From contig NZ_QJST01000004.1 in the NCBI RefSeq assembly GCF_003226255.1, positions 155,580-219,579 of the forward strand: 64,000 nucleotides of DNA, read 5' to 3'. Shown here in pieces: positions 19,611-30,230 of this stretch. How positions within the stretch are numbered: the stretch's first letter is position 1; each line of letters begins with the position of its first letter. The stretch comes from Idiomarina fontislapidosi (GTDB lineage Bacteria; Pseudomonadota; Gammaproteobacteria; Enterobacterales; Alteromonadaceae). The translations under genes were made by a program, and so were the position numbers. The notes beneath the pieces are model-generated. The model was not told where the DNA came from, ran no database searches, and saw only the letters and a program-made list of their open reading frames with translations.

Positions 19611-20465
19611 TTACTTCTCGTCCTCAAAAATAGGCGCTTGCTCAGCGCTTTGCGGCCATAACAGTAATACGGTTCGCACCCTATCAAGGGCACTGATCGA
19701 ATCGGCCGACACTTCAGCAAACGGCAGCGATTCATCACGGTTAATGCGTGTGATGCGTGCAACGGGGTAGCCTTCTGGATACACTCCGCCTAATCCAGAA
19801 GTCATCAACAAATCACCCTCGGCAAGCTCGGAACTGTGAGGGACAAACATCAACTGGAGCTTGCCTATCTCACCCGTACCTTGCGCAAGCACACGGATGT
19901 CATTGCGCTCTGCACGAAGGGCTATGCCGTGGCTTTGATCAGAAATCAGCAACACGCGCGCCGTATTACTGCCCACATCTTGGATTTGGCCCACGACGCC
20001 TTTACTGTCTATCACCGGTTGACCCTCGTAGACCCCGCTGAGCGTGCCCTTATTAATAACCAGCTGTTGACTGAATGGCTCGGAGGCTACGGCAACGACC
20101 TCGGCGACCATGCGGCGACTCGGTTGTCGCTGCTCTGAGCCTAACAAGGCGCGTAGTCGCTTGTTCTCATTGCTAATAAATTGTAACTGCTGCAGTTGTC
20201 CACGCAATTCTAGCATCTGCTTTTTCAACGCCTTATTTTCATCAGCGAGTTGCTCTTGGCTTTTAACGCTTTCAGAAAAATTACTGAGAATTTGCTCTGG
20301 CAGAATAGCGAGGTATTGAACAGGGGTTACCAACGAGTTAAGAAACATGCGCACGGGCTGCATGGCTTGTAATCGATGATCAACAAATATCAACAAAAAC
20401 GAACAGGCTAGTGCGAGCACTAGCCTGGAAAGTAATGAGGGTCCGCGAGTAAATAAGGTTTTCAT
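19611..20465 (-). CDS. mreC: Rod-shape-determining protein MreC
   Basis: Bitopic protein that links MreB inside with PBP2 outside. One membrane helix (about 13-33) is followed by a coiled coil (about 65-110) and paired beta-barrel domains with the family segments AEVVAVASEPFSQQLVINKG and QGTGEIGKLQLMF. The length of 284 is normal. It sits between mreB and mreD, in the usual order. Confidence 0.94.
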   Translation of the reverse strand: MKTLFTRGPSLLSRLVLALACSFLLIFVDHRLQAMQPVRMFLNSLVTPVQYLAILPEQILSNFSESVKSQEQLADENKALKKQMLELRGQLQQLQFISNENKRLRALLGSEQRQPSRRMVAEVVAVASEPFSQQLVINKGTLSGVYEGQPVIDSKGVVGQIQDVGSNTARVLLISDQSHGIALRAERNDIRVLAQGTGEIGKLQLMFVPHSSELAEGDLLMTSGLGGVYPEGYPVARITRINRDESLPFAEVSADSISALDRVRTVLLLWPQSAEQAPIFEDEK

Positions 20466-20497
20466 CTGTGCGCTAACTACACCTCACTCAATTCGAG

Positions 20498-21580
<1,083 letters not shown>

Positions 21581-21591
21581 TCAAGCGCAAG

Positions 21592-23481
21592 TTACTGCGC
21601 TCGTACTACCCGAAACCCAATATAATTAGAGCTAAAATTAGCAGGAAGTTCCATGCGCGTTGAAACGCGCGCCAAACTGGGTGCAAAGTTCCATGCTCCA
21701 CCACGCACCACTTGACCCTCCTCGGTACGTGCCCACTCCCAAACATTACCCACAGTATCAAACAAGCCCCATGGGTTCCGCTCGAACTGAGCTACGGGTG
21801 CTGAGCGATCGTTTGACCATTCAGAACCACAGTGGCGACAGTTGGCATTATTAACACCGACATCATTGCCCCACCAAAAATCCGTTTCTGTGCCAGCGCG
21901 CGACGCATATTCCCACTGCTGCTCAGAGGGGATATCGTAATCGAAACCGCTTTTGTCTGACAACCAATCAGTATACGCCTTTACATCTTCATAACTAATA
22001 CAAACAACAGGTGAGTTTTCAGTCTGTTGGAAACCTGGATTACGCCAATTTAACGTGCCATCCATTTTTGGCATGCCATTTACCAAATTTGCGCAATTAC
22101 CATTTTTCTCAGCTTGCGTGACATAGGCCGTGTCATTTACGAAGTCACGAAACTTTCCCACGGTCACCTCGGTATCACTGATACCAAACGGGGCTTCAAT
22201 AGTCACTGTTTGCACAGGGCGTTCATTTGGCAGCCCGTTACCCGTTAAATCGCCCATTTTATAGTTGCCAGATGGGACAACGACCAACTCAGGGCCGCGC
22301 ACATCACGGAATAAGATATCTTGTACCTTTTCGCCGCGCGTAAACGAATAGTCTGACTTTTCGAGCTCTGCACGAATCGATTGCGCATCATTAAGACGAA
22401 TCACATCGCTGTAAGAACTGTAACCGTATTTACGCACTTCAACACGGTGGTCGCCACGGGGAAGCATTATCTCGATAGGTGTTGAGCCATAACTTACACC
22501 GTCAATTAATACTTCGTCGTCATATACGTTTGAACGTAATGTCAACGGGTGCATCACCGCATCGTTACTTGCGCCCACGTTAGCGCTTGTTTGCGTTGCA
22601 CTGCGTTGGTCAGCATTTTCTACGACACAATAACGTGCATCGACTTCAAGGAGCTGACAGGCTTGGCGACGAGGTAACTGACCGCGTAACTCGACGGCAA
22701 TTTTAACGCCATAGTTACCTTGGCCGCTGAATCCATTACTGACTGTCTTTGAGCCTAAAATTTGTACATTTGGACTCACTTGCTCTAGATTGCTTCGCGC
22801 CTGCTCAGCCTCGCTGAGGTTACTTACGATTTGGTCAAGGTATTGCTTTGATGCTTTTTGCTTTGCCAACAACTTGCCGCGCGTTTCACACTGGCTCAGC
22901 GTTTCTTCACGGTCACAGACGATAGACTGACTTACTTCTAGCTCGCCAGTCTGATTAAATTCACGTTCTAAGCGTTCGACTCGCGCTACTTTGCGCTGAT
23001 CTTTGAGCGATTCAATCTCGTTTAACAGCGCATGGCGACTTACGCGTCCCTCTTCAACTTCTTGTTGTTTTTCTTCAACCAGTTGAATCTGTGTACCAAT
23101 ATCTTTTTTGTTTTGCTGATGCGCCATCACGGCTTCTTTATAAGCTTGCTGCGCCCCCGCGATATCAATCGTCGGATCGTCTACCAGTTGTTGATAGCGG
23201 TTGTTCATTTCTTGCAGCGCGGTCTGACGTTGTTTCTCTAACGTCTGGTTGCGATCTCGCAAAGAAGCTAGCTTTTGCTCCAGTTGTTCAGCTTCGTCTT
23301 TTAGACGTTGCACCGTTTGCGTGTAGTTATCGTACTCATTTTGCAAACTCGTGATCTTGTCGGAGATCTGCTCCACCGTCATTGATTGTTGCTGCTCTTG
23401 CAGAGCAGCAACAATCAATGACGGTGGAGCGATTGTCAAAGTCGAGGCCATCACTAGGGCCAATTGAGCCAGTCGCATCAT
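21592..23481 (-). CDS. Exported coiled-coil/PEGA/formylglycine-generating-enzyme-like protein
   Basis: A 629-residue protein with three parts. A hydrophobic N-terminus (about 1-26) looks like a Sec signal. A long, charged coiled coil (about 35-235) has Gln/Glu-rich heptads. A PEGA-like domain (about 320-372, with DGVSYGSTPIEIMLPRGDH) is followed by a SUMF1/FGE-sulfatase domain (about 395-629, ending with the usual VWEWARTEEGQVVRGGAWNF and YIGFRVVRAQ). Such proteins are usually not true formylglycine generators but C-type-lectin-like binding modules or regulators. Location upstream of mreB hints at an envelope role, but the function is unknown. A perfect 29-bp inverted repeat (23370-23430) covers codons 18-38. 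Confidence 0.75.
   Translation of the reverse strand: MMRLAQLALVMASTLTIAPPSLIVAALQEQQQSMTVEQISDKITSLQNEYDNYTQTVQRLKDEAEQLEQKLASLRDRNQTLEKQRQTALQEMNNRYQQLVDDPTIDIAGAQQAYKEAVMAHQQNKKDIGTQIQLVEEKQQEVEEGRVSRHALLNEIESLKDQRKVARVERLEREFNQTGELEVSQSIVCDREETLSQCETRGKLLAKQKASKQYLDQIVSNLSEAEQARSNLEQVSPNVQILGSKTVSNGFSGQGNYGVKIAVELRGQLPRRQACQLLEVDARYCVVENADQRSATQTSANVGASNDAVMHPLTLRSNVYDDEVLIDGVSYGSTPIEIMLPRGDHRVEVRKYGYSSYSDVIRLNDAQSIRAELEKSDYSFTRGEKVQDILFRDVRGPELVVVPSGNYKMGDLTGNGLPNERPVQTVTIEAPFGISDTEVTVGKFRDFVNDTAYVTQAEKNGNCANLVNGMPKMDGTLNWRNPGFQQTENSPVVCISYEDVKAYTDWLSDKSGFDYDIPSEQQWEYASRAGTETDFWWGNDVGVNNANCRHCGSEWSNDRSAPVAQFERNPWGLFDTVGNVWEWARTEEGQVVRGGAWNFAPSLARVSTRMELPANFSSNYIGFRVVRAQ
23370..23430. repeat. 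Perfect 29-bp inverted repeat inside a signal-peptide coding region
   Basis: The left arm (23370-23398) and right arm (23402-23430) are exact reverse complements, with only TGC between them. The 61 bases lie in frame in the FGE-like gene and encode residues 18-38 across the signal-peptide end and the mature start. The arms read APPSLIVAAL on one side and EQQQSMTVE on the other, in the same frame. A random 29-bp perfect palindrome in coding DNA is not expected. Confidence 0.9.
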
Positions 23482-23584
23482 GTTCCCATTCCAAGCTTGA
23501 AAATAATAAAGCGGTAGAGGCCTTGCAGCCTTACCAGCGCTCTTTATTTGAATATTTATTGGTAAACGTCGTTAACGTCGCGCA

Positions 23585-23593
23585 TGTATAACA
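23585..23593 (-). promoter_or_regulatory. Candidate extended -10 promoter of the FGE-like gene
   Basis: On the minus strand TGT-TATACA (extended -10 type, TGnTATACA) lies about 105 bases before the start of the FGE-like gene, with a TTGACA further upstream at a spacing too long for a classical -35. The intergenic stretch 23482-23675 holds no gene. The assignment rests on motif and position only. Confidence 0.3.
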
Positions 23594-23675
23594 ACTCTGC
23601 CTTATGCTATTTGCTTGTCAACAAAAGCGCAAGGAAGAATCGCGGTAAATTCCGTACAATTGAGTAAGTAGCCAC

Positions 23676-26600
23676 TCACAGCCCCTGCTCTTGCCAATAG
23701 ATTTGGCGGTCGCTGCCGCGGTAGATACCAAAAACGCCGAGCGCGGTTGGGTTTTCGTTATATGACCCATCGCCAGTCCAGTCGTACTGTAGGTAGGCGG
23801 GAACATCCAAATCAAATTCAAACTGTACGGGTTGATTCGATGGTTCCCAGCGCAAGCTTTCCTCATCGCTACGTTCCACCGACTGAATTCGGCCCTGATC
23901 CACTATCACTTGGTTGTTACTACTGCCTTCGATATCACCACGTTCAAGATCAATAGAGGGCGCCTCTTCGCCTTCCTCGACAACGTAACGTTCATCTGAA
24001 ACCGCACTGTGAGCGACTGAATAGCATGTGTTATTTTCATCCAGTCGATATTCGGTTCCATCCCAAAACTCAACTTGCCCTTGAATGAGGAGTGGGTCAC
24101 TGACTGCGGCGATGACATTTTCAAGCACCATCCGTCCGAAGACTAAACGTGCTGAATCAAACAACTTATAATCTACAGCGTAGTCATCACCGGCCGGCGC
24201 CGGCAGGGTGGTGTCCTTCAATTGACTGTAATATTGATTGTTCTCACCATCGTTGATGCGTATACCCAGTTTGTAATCGTTATACGGTCCTTCCTCAGCG
24301 TCGCTACGCAGGTATTTAACCTCGACATTACTGAGAAACCCATTCCCTGCGTTGGCTGTTGTAGCATCACTCCAGTCGATAGGACTAATAGGAGCGGAAC
24401 CCCCGCCGTTTGGCGTCACTTGCAAATTAAACGACTGGCCATTGACGTTAAACGCTGCAAACTCCAGTTCCGCTTTTGCCAAATCACTTGCATAATTGCG
24501 AGTGATATCACCGCTCGCGTTTCGTGCCACGAGTTGGATAGGTAGCAAGTTTTGTGGCTCACCAATGTAATACGAGGGTTGCGCTCCACAGGTATTTGCA
24601 AAGCCAGTGCCCGCCTCAAGCGTAAAGTGGTGCGGAATGAATCGACCGACTTCAAATTGTGTTTCGAGTACGTCGCTAGTATCTTGCCACTGAGATAGAT
24701 ACCCGCCGCCATTCTGTTGGGCTACTTGTGCTGTAATATTAGCTTTACCGACTTCAGAGTAGGTTACTTGGTTATTGGTAAAGGTGCCGAAGTCCGAGCG
24801 AGAAAATTGCAGCGCATTAGCCAGCACCCCATCATTAACTGCCACAGGCGCAACCGCTTCGGCTGCGGTTTGAAGCACGAGTCGTTCACCTACCTGTTCC
24901 AAACCAAAGTTAGGCGTAATGTCACCTTGCGCATTACGTGCCGTTAGCTCGACCTCAAACGGGTCGCCTGCCTTAGCTAAAATCGCAGTCGAGCTTGATA
25001 AGTCGGTATCTAACCGCGTTGATTTCATCTCAATATGGTGCGGTTGCCAAACAAAGGTGTTTGAATCGCCCCGCAGCGTCACACCGTTACTCAACGTTGC
25101 TTTCGCCGAAAGCTTCACCGCGCCTACATCATCATAACGCATCGCTAGATTCGCTCTACTGTCATTAAATTCAACCGCTACATTTTGATAGTTTCCCGCA
25201 ATTAAGTCGGTTGCATTTGCAGCCGTAAGCTCGGAGCCCACTTGGCCGCTTACCCAAAACTCGCTTTCTGAACGACATTGGTTTGGATCCACGCAGTCCA
25301 ACTGCATTTCAATTTGCGTTAAGTTATTTGTCAGCGCTTGACACTGCAGTGTATTGGTGTTCGTTTCTACGGCACGAATTGAAACACCTTCAGATTGTAT
25401 TCCCGCCGTTTGCCGTGGTATTTGCGTGCTCTGTAAACCCGCATCATAAAACACAAACCCAGCATTGCTTATTGCGATTTGGCAATCATCGACCACGCCA
25501 TCCACTAAGCACACTGTTGGATTGGCAGGCTGTGGCGCACTTTGATTAGTTACCGATAGATTCGTAACGCCCGCTTGCGTTGGATTTAACTGACTGAGTA
25601 ACTGGTTATTGGCAGCCGACCAATTAAGTGATGATGGTGCAAAACTGCCGTTATCCGAAGCCAGTTGAATAGAAGCTGTGTCACCATATGTTTCTGAGCA
25701 ATCCGCATTAGCGCACGCTTTAACCGCTACTTCGGCTCCATTACAAAGCACCGCATTTTGATTAAACGCAAGCTGATAGTGATGCAGACGTTCTTCAGAA
25801 GGTTCACCAGGAACCGAACAAACCGAGAGATCTTTGATCCAATGGTAATTTGTTTCGCCGCCTGTACTGCCCGTGAAACTTAAATACACTTGTTCAGGCA
25901 TCTGCGGCTGATTTTGCAGATTATCTAATTTTAGGATGCTCTCAAAATTATTATTCGCACCGTTTTCGTCCAACTTACGCAGTACCTCGATACTTGGGTT
26001 ATCACCTGTTCCATCGATCAATACCTTGTATGTATGTCCCGGTTTAGGGTTAAAAACAGAGTTTGGATTTTGGTTTGCTGGCGAATCAATTGCCGGTTCA
26101 AGTTCATTTGAGGCGCCTAAGAACTGGTAATTCGTTGAGTCAGCCCCACGAACGCCAACCCGGTTAGGAACCAGTCGATCAAACCCGCCGGCTCGTCCCT
26201 CGCTGTTGCGCGAGAAGTTTCCGTACTCATCAAAACCGATACCAAGCCAGCCGGCTTCAAAACCACCTGAGTCACCAGTGCGTTGAGCATAGCCTAACGA
26301 GCCACCATAACTACCCGCTCGTGGATTACCGTCACTAATACGGTTGGCGTCAGAGAGTACAAGCGCTATTCCATCAGCACCGGTGTTGCCTCGTCCATTA
26401 GAGCCCCACGCGTATAATTTGAATTCAATTTCTATGCGGTGACCTTTACCTGGGAATGGCCGCTGCAATGTCACCGCTGTAGCACGGTTGTTGGCGTTAT
26501 CGGTTAGTTCTAGATATTGCTCGTTACGAGCGGTCAGTAACTGAGGCTGGTAGTTGCTATCTTTTGAATAGGTTTTCCAGTCGTTGCCGAAAACTTGCCC

Positions 26601-29006
26601 TTCATCATTTATCGCGTAACACTGCTGGCCTTGACCTAAACACTCGTGTCGAAGCGTTTGTAATGACGATGCTTGGCTGTCAGAAAGATAATCGTGATAT
26701 AGCCTGAATTCATCGACAGCCCCCTCGAGGTATCGATTTCCGTCATTGCCTTTGTCTGCACCTATTCTTAACGCGTCGTTATTGACCACCAAAGTATCGG
26801 TATAACTAAACGATAGCTTTTGTTCGCCATCGATCCATAACGACTGTCGTCCTAAACTATAACGCGCAACAAAGAAATGCCACTGGCCATCGGCAAAACT
26901 CTGCTGAGTAAAGTTAGAGCGAACCCCTTTATTACCCTGCCACCACCAATTTATTGTACCTTGAGGGGTAACATGAAGTTCAAAATTTTCATCTTTACCC
27001 ACCAGTGTCGCAAGCCCACTTCGAGGCGCTCTATCAATACGCGCCCAAAATGCAATGGTATACTCGTTAGCACGGTCGAGCGACGTATCATCCATAATTT
27101 CGATATAGTGCTGGCTTGCTGCTGAGAAGGTAGCGTAGCCACAGGTCCCCATGAATTGTTGATTCGTTGCCAACGCCGGTGAACCATCGGCGGCACCAAA
27201 CCCAACACCATTACGCGCGGTGATCGAGAGGCTTTCGGTACCTTTATTGCTGATAGCAAATCCATTGCTTGCATTCCATGGACCATCATCAAAAGGCAAA
27301 TAGACTTGCGCAGGTGGCAAGTTGACAGCAGGTGCTGCGCAAAAATTACCGCCTTCTATCGGATTGCTGAACGCCGAGTAGTTAACACGATAGTTAGAGC
27401 CCTGGATATCGTCGCCGGCACTGATGGCGCCATTAATAACGATGAGTGGACCATTATTTGAAAAATTAATATCGTCTTCGGCATAAATGTAACCGTTAAT
27501 TGTTACGCCTGCGCTAATCGACAAATCACCCGTTACTATCAATATAAAGTCTTCAGGGTTGCCATTGGGGTTTAATGTCACACCCGGTTGTATATTGAGA
27601 TCACCATCAATGTACACACGCGAACTGGCACCACTCGTTTGATACTCTTCTCCTACAGCATCAAAATCCCCCACACGCAAATAGTCTTCGTTACTGAGTT
27701 CACGAGGTAAGCTTCTGTTGTAAGCTTGTCCTGGTAAATCATAACGCTCGGGGGTCGTGCTATTCTCATTAACGCCCGACGGCCATATGGCACTGCATTG
27801 TTCAAGATCGACCGGCGCCTCGGAACAGGGACCATAATTGTTATTAATGTCGCATAGTTCGCCCAATACTTTAGGCGGTGATTCATTGACGAAGTCATTA
27901 AAATTAGGCGTATTAAGGTAACCATTAATTTTACTTCGTTGCTCGAGTTTAACAGAGTCACGTGAATTGACGTTACCTTTGACAAGCGCTTGGTAAGCTA
28001 ATGAAATTTCATCGTTCGCGTCTAAGCTACCACCGACTTCGGTTTCCTGACCTAGTTTAATCTTCTTTTCGGCATCAATATTTTTATCAACTTTGGTTCG
28101 AAACCCCGTTTTGACCTCACCATTTCGCGCGTTCACATCACCGAATATGTGTGATTCTTGTTCTAAGTCGATGTCGCGTCGAGCAAGCAAACTCCCTTTG
28201 ACTTCTGTTCTGAAGTCAATTTTTATCTTTCCGTCATCGCTCGTAACGTCGCCCTGTACTTCAGAGTCTTGCCCAACCTCTATATCTTTTTGCGCCCGAA
28301 TATCGCCACCCAGGGTTACGCGCTGACCTACCTTAATTTTGTCATCACTGTCTAAGAACTCCGACACCGTAGCTCGGCTACCAATCTCGATATCTTCTGA
28401 CGATTGGATATAGCCATTAATAGTGCTCGAGTCGCCAATTTTTACCTTCTTTGCGCTATCAATGTAGCCAGCGATGGTGACATTATTTTCGGTTTCGACT
28501 TTCCCTTGCGACTCGATATAACCGCTAACTTGAGCATTTCCACCGATTTTTACCTCATCGCTCGCTTCGACGTAACCATCAATCATGGCCGCATAGCCCA
28601 CCTGGACTTTTCCAGCGTTTACAACGTCACCAGCAATAACTGCTTCATTATTCATTTCGACTGAACCGGCTCCATAAACACTACCACTCAAAGCGGCTTT
28701 ATAGTCGAGATTTAAATCACCACCGTTGGGAAATTCCACACGGAAATTAACGTTGTTATTGTTTAGTAGGCGGCTTTCATTAGCTAAACTTAGATCGCCA
28801 TACATCACCAGTCTCACATTGACATCGGCGGTATAACTATCGCGGTAATTTAAATTGATATCATCGAAACAGGTAACTGTCAGTTCATCATAGCTACCAT
28901 CGTACGTTTGAGAACACGCATCGAACACATTTTGTTGAGCAAAGACGGGTGGTGAGAATAAGCACTGAGTAACCACTAACAGGCCTAGTTTTATTAACCA
29001 TCTCAT
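23676..29006 (-). CDS. mshQ: MSHA biogenesis protein MshQ (giant multidomain pilus/adhesin protein)
   Basis: A 1776-residue secreted protein, the last gene of the msh operon. The start at 29006 (MRWLIKLGLL, overlapping the mshP stop by ATGA) gives a clean signal peptide ending at FAQQ. Domains, in rough positions after the start: about 50-370, a run of bactofilin-like beta repeats (recurring units of the type VKIGD, INGYIQ, IEVGQ, VQGDV); about 590-770, a LamG/concanavalin-like lectin fold; about 790-1060, an L-type-lectin-like domain with GADGIALVLSD; about 1180-1776, the DUF6701 region typical of MshQ, with VFGRMVLENV. The cysteine-rich pairs suggest disulfides. It probably sits at the pilus tip or on the cell surface and binds a glycan; this is inferred from domains. 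MshQ is the least conserved msh gene. Confidence 0.85.
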   Translation of the reverse strand: MRWLIKLGLLVVTQCLFSPPVFAQQNVFDACSQTYDGSYDELTVTCFDDINLNYRDSYTADVNVRLVMYGDLSLANESRLLNNNNVNFRVEFPNGGDLNLDYKAALSGSVYGAGSVEMNNEAVIAGDVVNAGKVQVGYAAMIDGYVEASDEVKIGGNAQVSGYIESQGKVETENNVTIAGYIDSAKKVKIGDSSTINGYIQSSEDIEIGSRATVSEFLDSDDKIKVGQRVTLGGDIRAQKDIEVGQDSEVQGDVTSDDGKIKIDFRTEVKGSLLARRDIDLEQESHIFGDVNARNGEVKTGFRTKVDKNIDAEKKIKLGQETEVGGSLDANDEISLAYQALVKGNVNSRDSVKLEQRSKINGYLNTPNFNDFVNESPPKVLGELCDINNNYGPCSEAPVDLEQCSAIWPSGVNENSTTPERYDLPGQAYNRSLPRELSNEDYLRVGDFDAVGEEYQTSGASSRVYIDGDLNIQPGVTLNPNGNPEDFILIVTGDLSISAGVTINGYIYAEDDINFSNNGPLIVINGAISAGDDIQGSNYRVNYSAFSNPIEGGNFCAAPAVNLPPAQVYLPFDDGPWNASNGFAISNKGTESLSITARNGVGFGAADGSPALATNQQFMGTCGYATFSAASQHYIEIMDDTSLDRANEYTIAFWARIDRAPRSGLATLVGKDENFELHVTPQGTINWWWQGNKGVRSNFTQQSFADGQWHFFVARYSLGRQSLWIDGEQKLSFSYTDTLVVNNDALRIGADKGNDGNRYLEGAVDEFRLYHDYLSDSQASSLQTLRHECLGQGQQCYAINDEGQVFGNDWKTYSKDSNYQPQLLTARNEQYLELTDNANNRATAVTLQRPFPGKGHRIEIEFKLYAWGSNGRGNTGADGIALVLSDANRISDGNPRAGSYGGSLGYAQRTGDSGGFEAGWLGIGFDEYGNFSRNSEGRAGGFDRLVPNRVGVRGADSTNYQFLGASNELEPAIDSPANQNPNSVFNPKPGHTYKVLIDGTGDNPSIEVLRKLDENGANNNFESILKLDNLQNQPQMPEQVYLSFTGSTGGETNYHWIKDLSVCSVPGEPSEERLHHYQLAFNQNAVLCNGAEVAVKACANADCSETYGDTASIQLASDNGSFAPSSLNWSAANNQLLSQLNPTQAGVTNLSVTNQSAPQPANPTVCLVDGVVDDCQIAISNAGFVFYDAGLQSTQIPRQTAGIQSEGVSIRAVETNTNTLQCQALTNNLTQIEMQLDCVDPNQCRSESEFWVSGQVGSELTAANATDLIAGNYQNVAVEFNDSRANLAMRYDDVGAVKLSAKATLSNGVTLRGDSNTFVWQPHHIEMKSTRLDTDLSSSTAILAKAGDPFEVELTARNAQGDITPNFGLEQVGERLVLQTAAEAVAPVAVNDGVLANALQFSRSDFGTFTNNQVTYSEVGKANITAQVAQQNGGGYLSQWQDTSDVLETQFEVGRFIPHHFTLEAGTGFANTCGAQPSYYIGEPQNLLPIQLVARNASGDITRNYASDLAKAELEFAAFNVNGQSFNLQVTPNGGGSAPISPIDWSDATTANAGNGFLSNVEVKYLRSDAEEGPYNDYKLGIRINDGENNQYYSQLKDTTLPAPAGDDYAVDYKLFDSARLVFGRMVLENVIAAVSDPLLIQGQVEFWDGTEYRLDENNTCYSVAHSAVSDERYVVEEGEEAPSIDLERGDIEGSSNNQVIVDQGRIQSVERSDEESLRWEPSNQPVQFEFDLDVPAYLQYDWTGDGSYNENPTALGVFGIYRGSDRQIYWQEQGL

Positions 29007-29416
29007 TCTATTGTCCTCGCTTCCATGGCTAGCACGCGCGCAGTTGTTTGCGAGCCTACGGTGCATTGACCCGTGGCTACAAGTCGATAATGTTCATCAG
29101 ACGCGTAAGTGTCGCTACTACACGCTATATCAACTTTGCAGTTCTGCAGACCTTCGGCATTCGTGAAATCCATACTACTTTGCACGGCAGAACAACTTTG
29201 CATCTCACTGTCTAACGGAAAAAGCTGATTCATCCCCTGCTGCAAACCACTTTGTGCGGCGTTAAATGCGCGCGTGCCATACACTTCCGTGACAACACTA
29301 TCGCTACTGGTGCGCACAAGGGTTGCCAGGGTTGCCACTAATAAGCCGGTTACCACTATCACAAAAATAGCAACAACAAGCGCACTGCCGCGTTGTGCAT
29401 GATAACTATGGCGCAT
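29003..29416 (-). CDS. mshP: MSHA pilin-like minor protein MshP
   Basis: A minor pilin-like protein of 137 residues when started at ATG 29416 (MRHSYHAQRGSALVVAIF). The N-terminal hydrophobic helix (about 12-35) resembles PilX-type minor pilins that lack the conserved Glu5. The start overlaps mshO by 11 bases; a GAGGT lies 11 bases upstream. It has one cysteine-rich central part and ends in a stop that overlaps the mshQ start. Confidence 0.82.
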   Translation of the reverse strand: MRHSYHAQRGSALVVAIFVIVVTGLLVATLATLVRTSSDSVVTEVYGTRAFNAAQSGLQQGMNQLFPLDSEMQSCSAVQSSMDFTNAEGLQNCKVDIACSSDTYASDEHYRLVATGQCTVGSQTTARVLAMEARTIE

Positions 29417-30230
29417 TTGGAATATGGACCTCTTGGCTAAAAAACAACTGTTCATTATCTATACTATTAAATTGTAAGAACAGATGTACAATATTATTCT
29501 GCATTAACGTTGTTTCATCCACCTGAAACGCTGCCGCACCATTGGCAAGGTTCACTAATCCTGAGCCCATTAATGTGCCGCTTGCGCCCCCAAAACGTCC
29601 GTTACTGGGGGTGGGTTGCTGTTGAGACCATCCATAGTTAGCGTATCGATATATCGCCTCGCCCTCAACGCAATAGCTCACGGGTGTGCGTCCGATATAA
29701 AGACGTTGACGTGGTGATTGTTTCCCATATTTTGCATTATTATCGACAAGCGTGATGAGTGTCGCGTTACCTGCTCGACTGGTCGTTTGCTCAACTTGCT
29801 CAAAGCGATTCGAGTTATTGCCGTATATATGGTTACTGCGCGTGGCATAAATAAACAGTCGATCGTCCGTTTCAATCGTCGACCAATTGGCCAATGAAAC
29901 AAAGGTTAACGTATTCGGTTGGTTATTACGAAACGGCGCATCGTAGTAGGTGCCAGCTACGCGCGTTGGTACAAACTCCACACACTGGGTCGTAGTGTTG
30001 TTATTGATATTGGTGGGCGTCACACGGGCGCTACTCGGTACCGCATTACGCAGTTCGCGACTCAGTCGTTCAATGACAAATCGACTTTGGTCAAGCACTC
30101 TGACGCGTTCGGCGCTACTGGCAAACATTTGTGAGCCAAAACCAACAAACTGAAATGAAAAAATAGCAATGATCGACAGTAGCACGATCACTATCACCAG
30201 TTCTATCAGCGTGAAGCCTCGATTACGCAT
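29406..30230 (-). CDS. mshO: MSHA minor pseudopilin MshO
   Basis: A PilW-like prepilin of 274 residues. The class III leader is short (MRNRG) and cleavage would occur before Phe in RGFTLIELVIVIVLLS; Glu5 is present. The start at ATG 30230 shares one base with the mshD stop (TGATG) and has AGAGG nine bases upstream; the open frame reaches 30236. It may take part in the tip or priming complex of the pilus. Confidence 0.87.
   Translation of the reverse strand: MRNRGFTLIELVIVIVLLSIIAIFSFQFVGFGSQMFASSAERVRVLDQSRFVIERLSRELRNAVPSSARVTPTNINNNTTTQCVEFVPTRVAGTYYDAPFRNNQPNTLTFVSLANWSTIETDDRLFIYATRSNHIYGNNSNRFEQVEQTTSRAGNATLITLVDNNAKYGKQSPRQRLYIGRTPVSYCVEGEAIYRYANYGWSQQQPTPSNGRFGGASGTLMGSGLVNLANGAAAFQVDETTLMQNNIVHLFLQFNSIDNEQLFFSQEVHIPNAP

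Noticed and set aside
28000..28700. Low-complexity artefact in the mshQ repeats
   Set aside because: The repeating units are divergent in codon use and keep one frame throughout, so they are protein repeats rather than slippage or assembly artefact.
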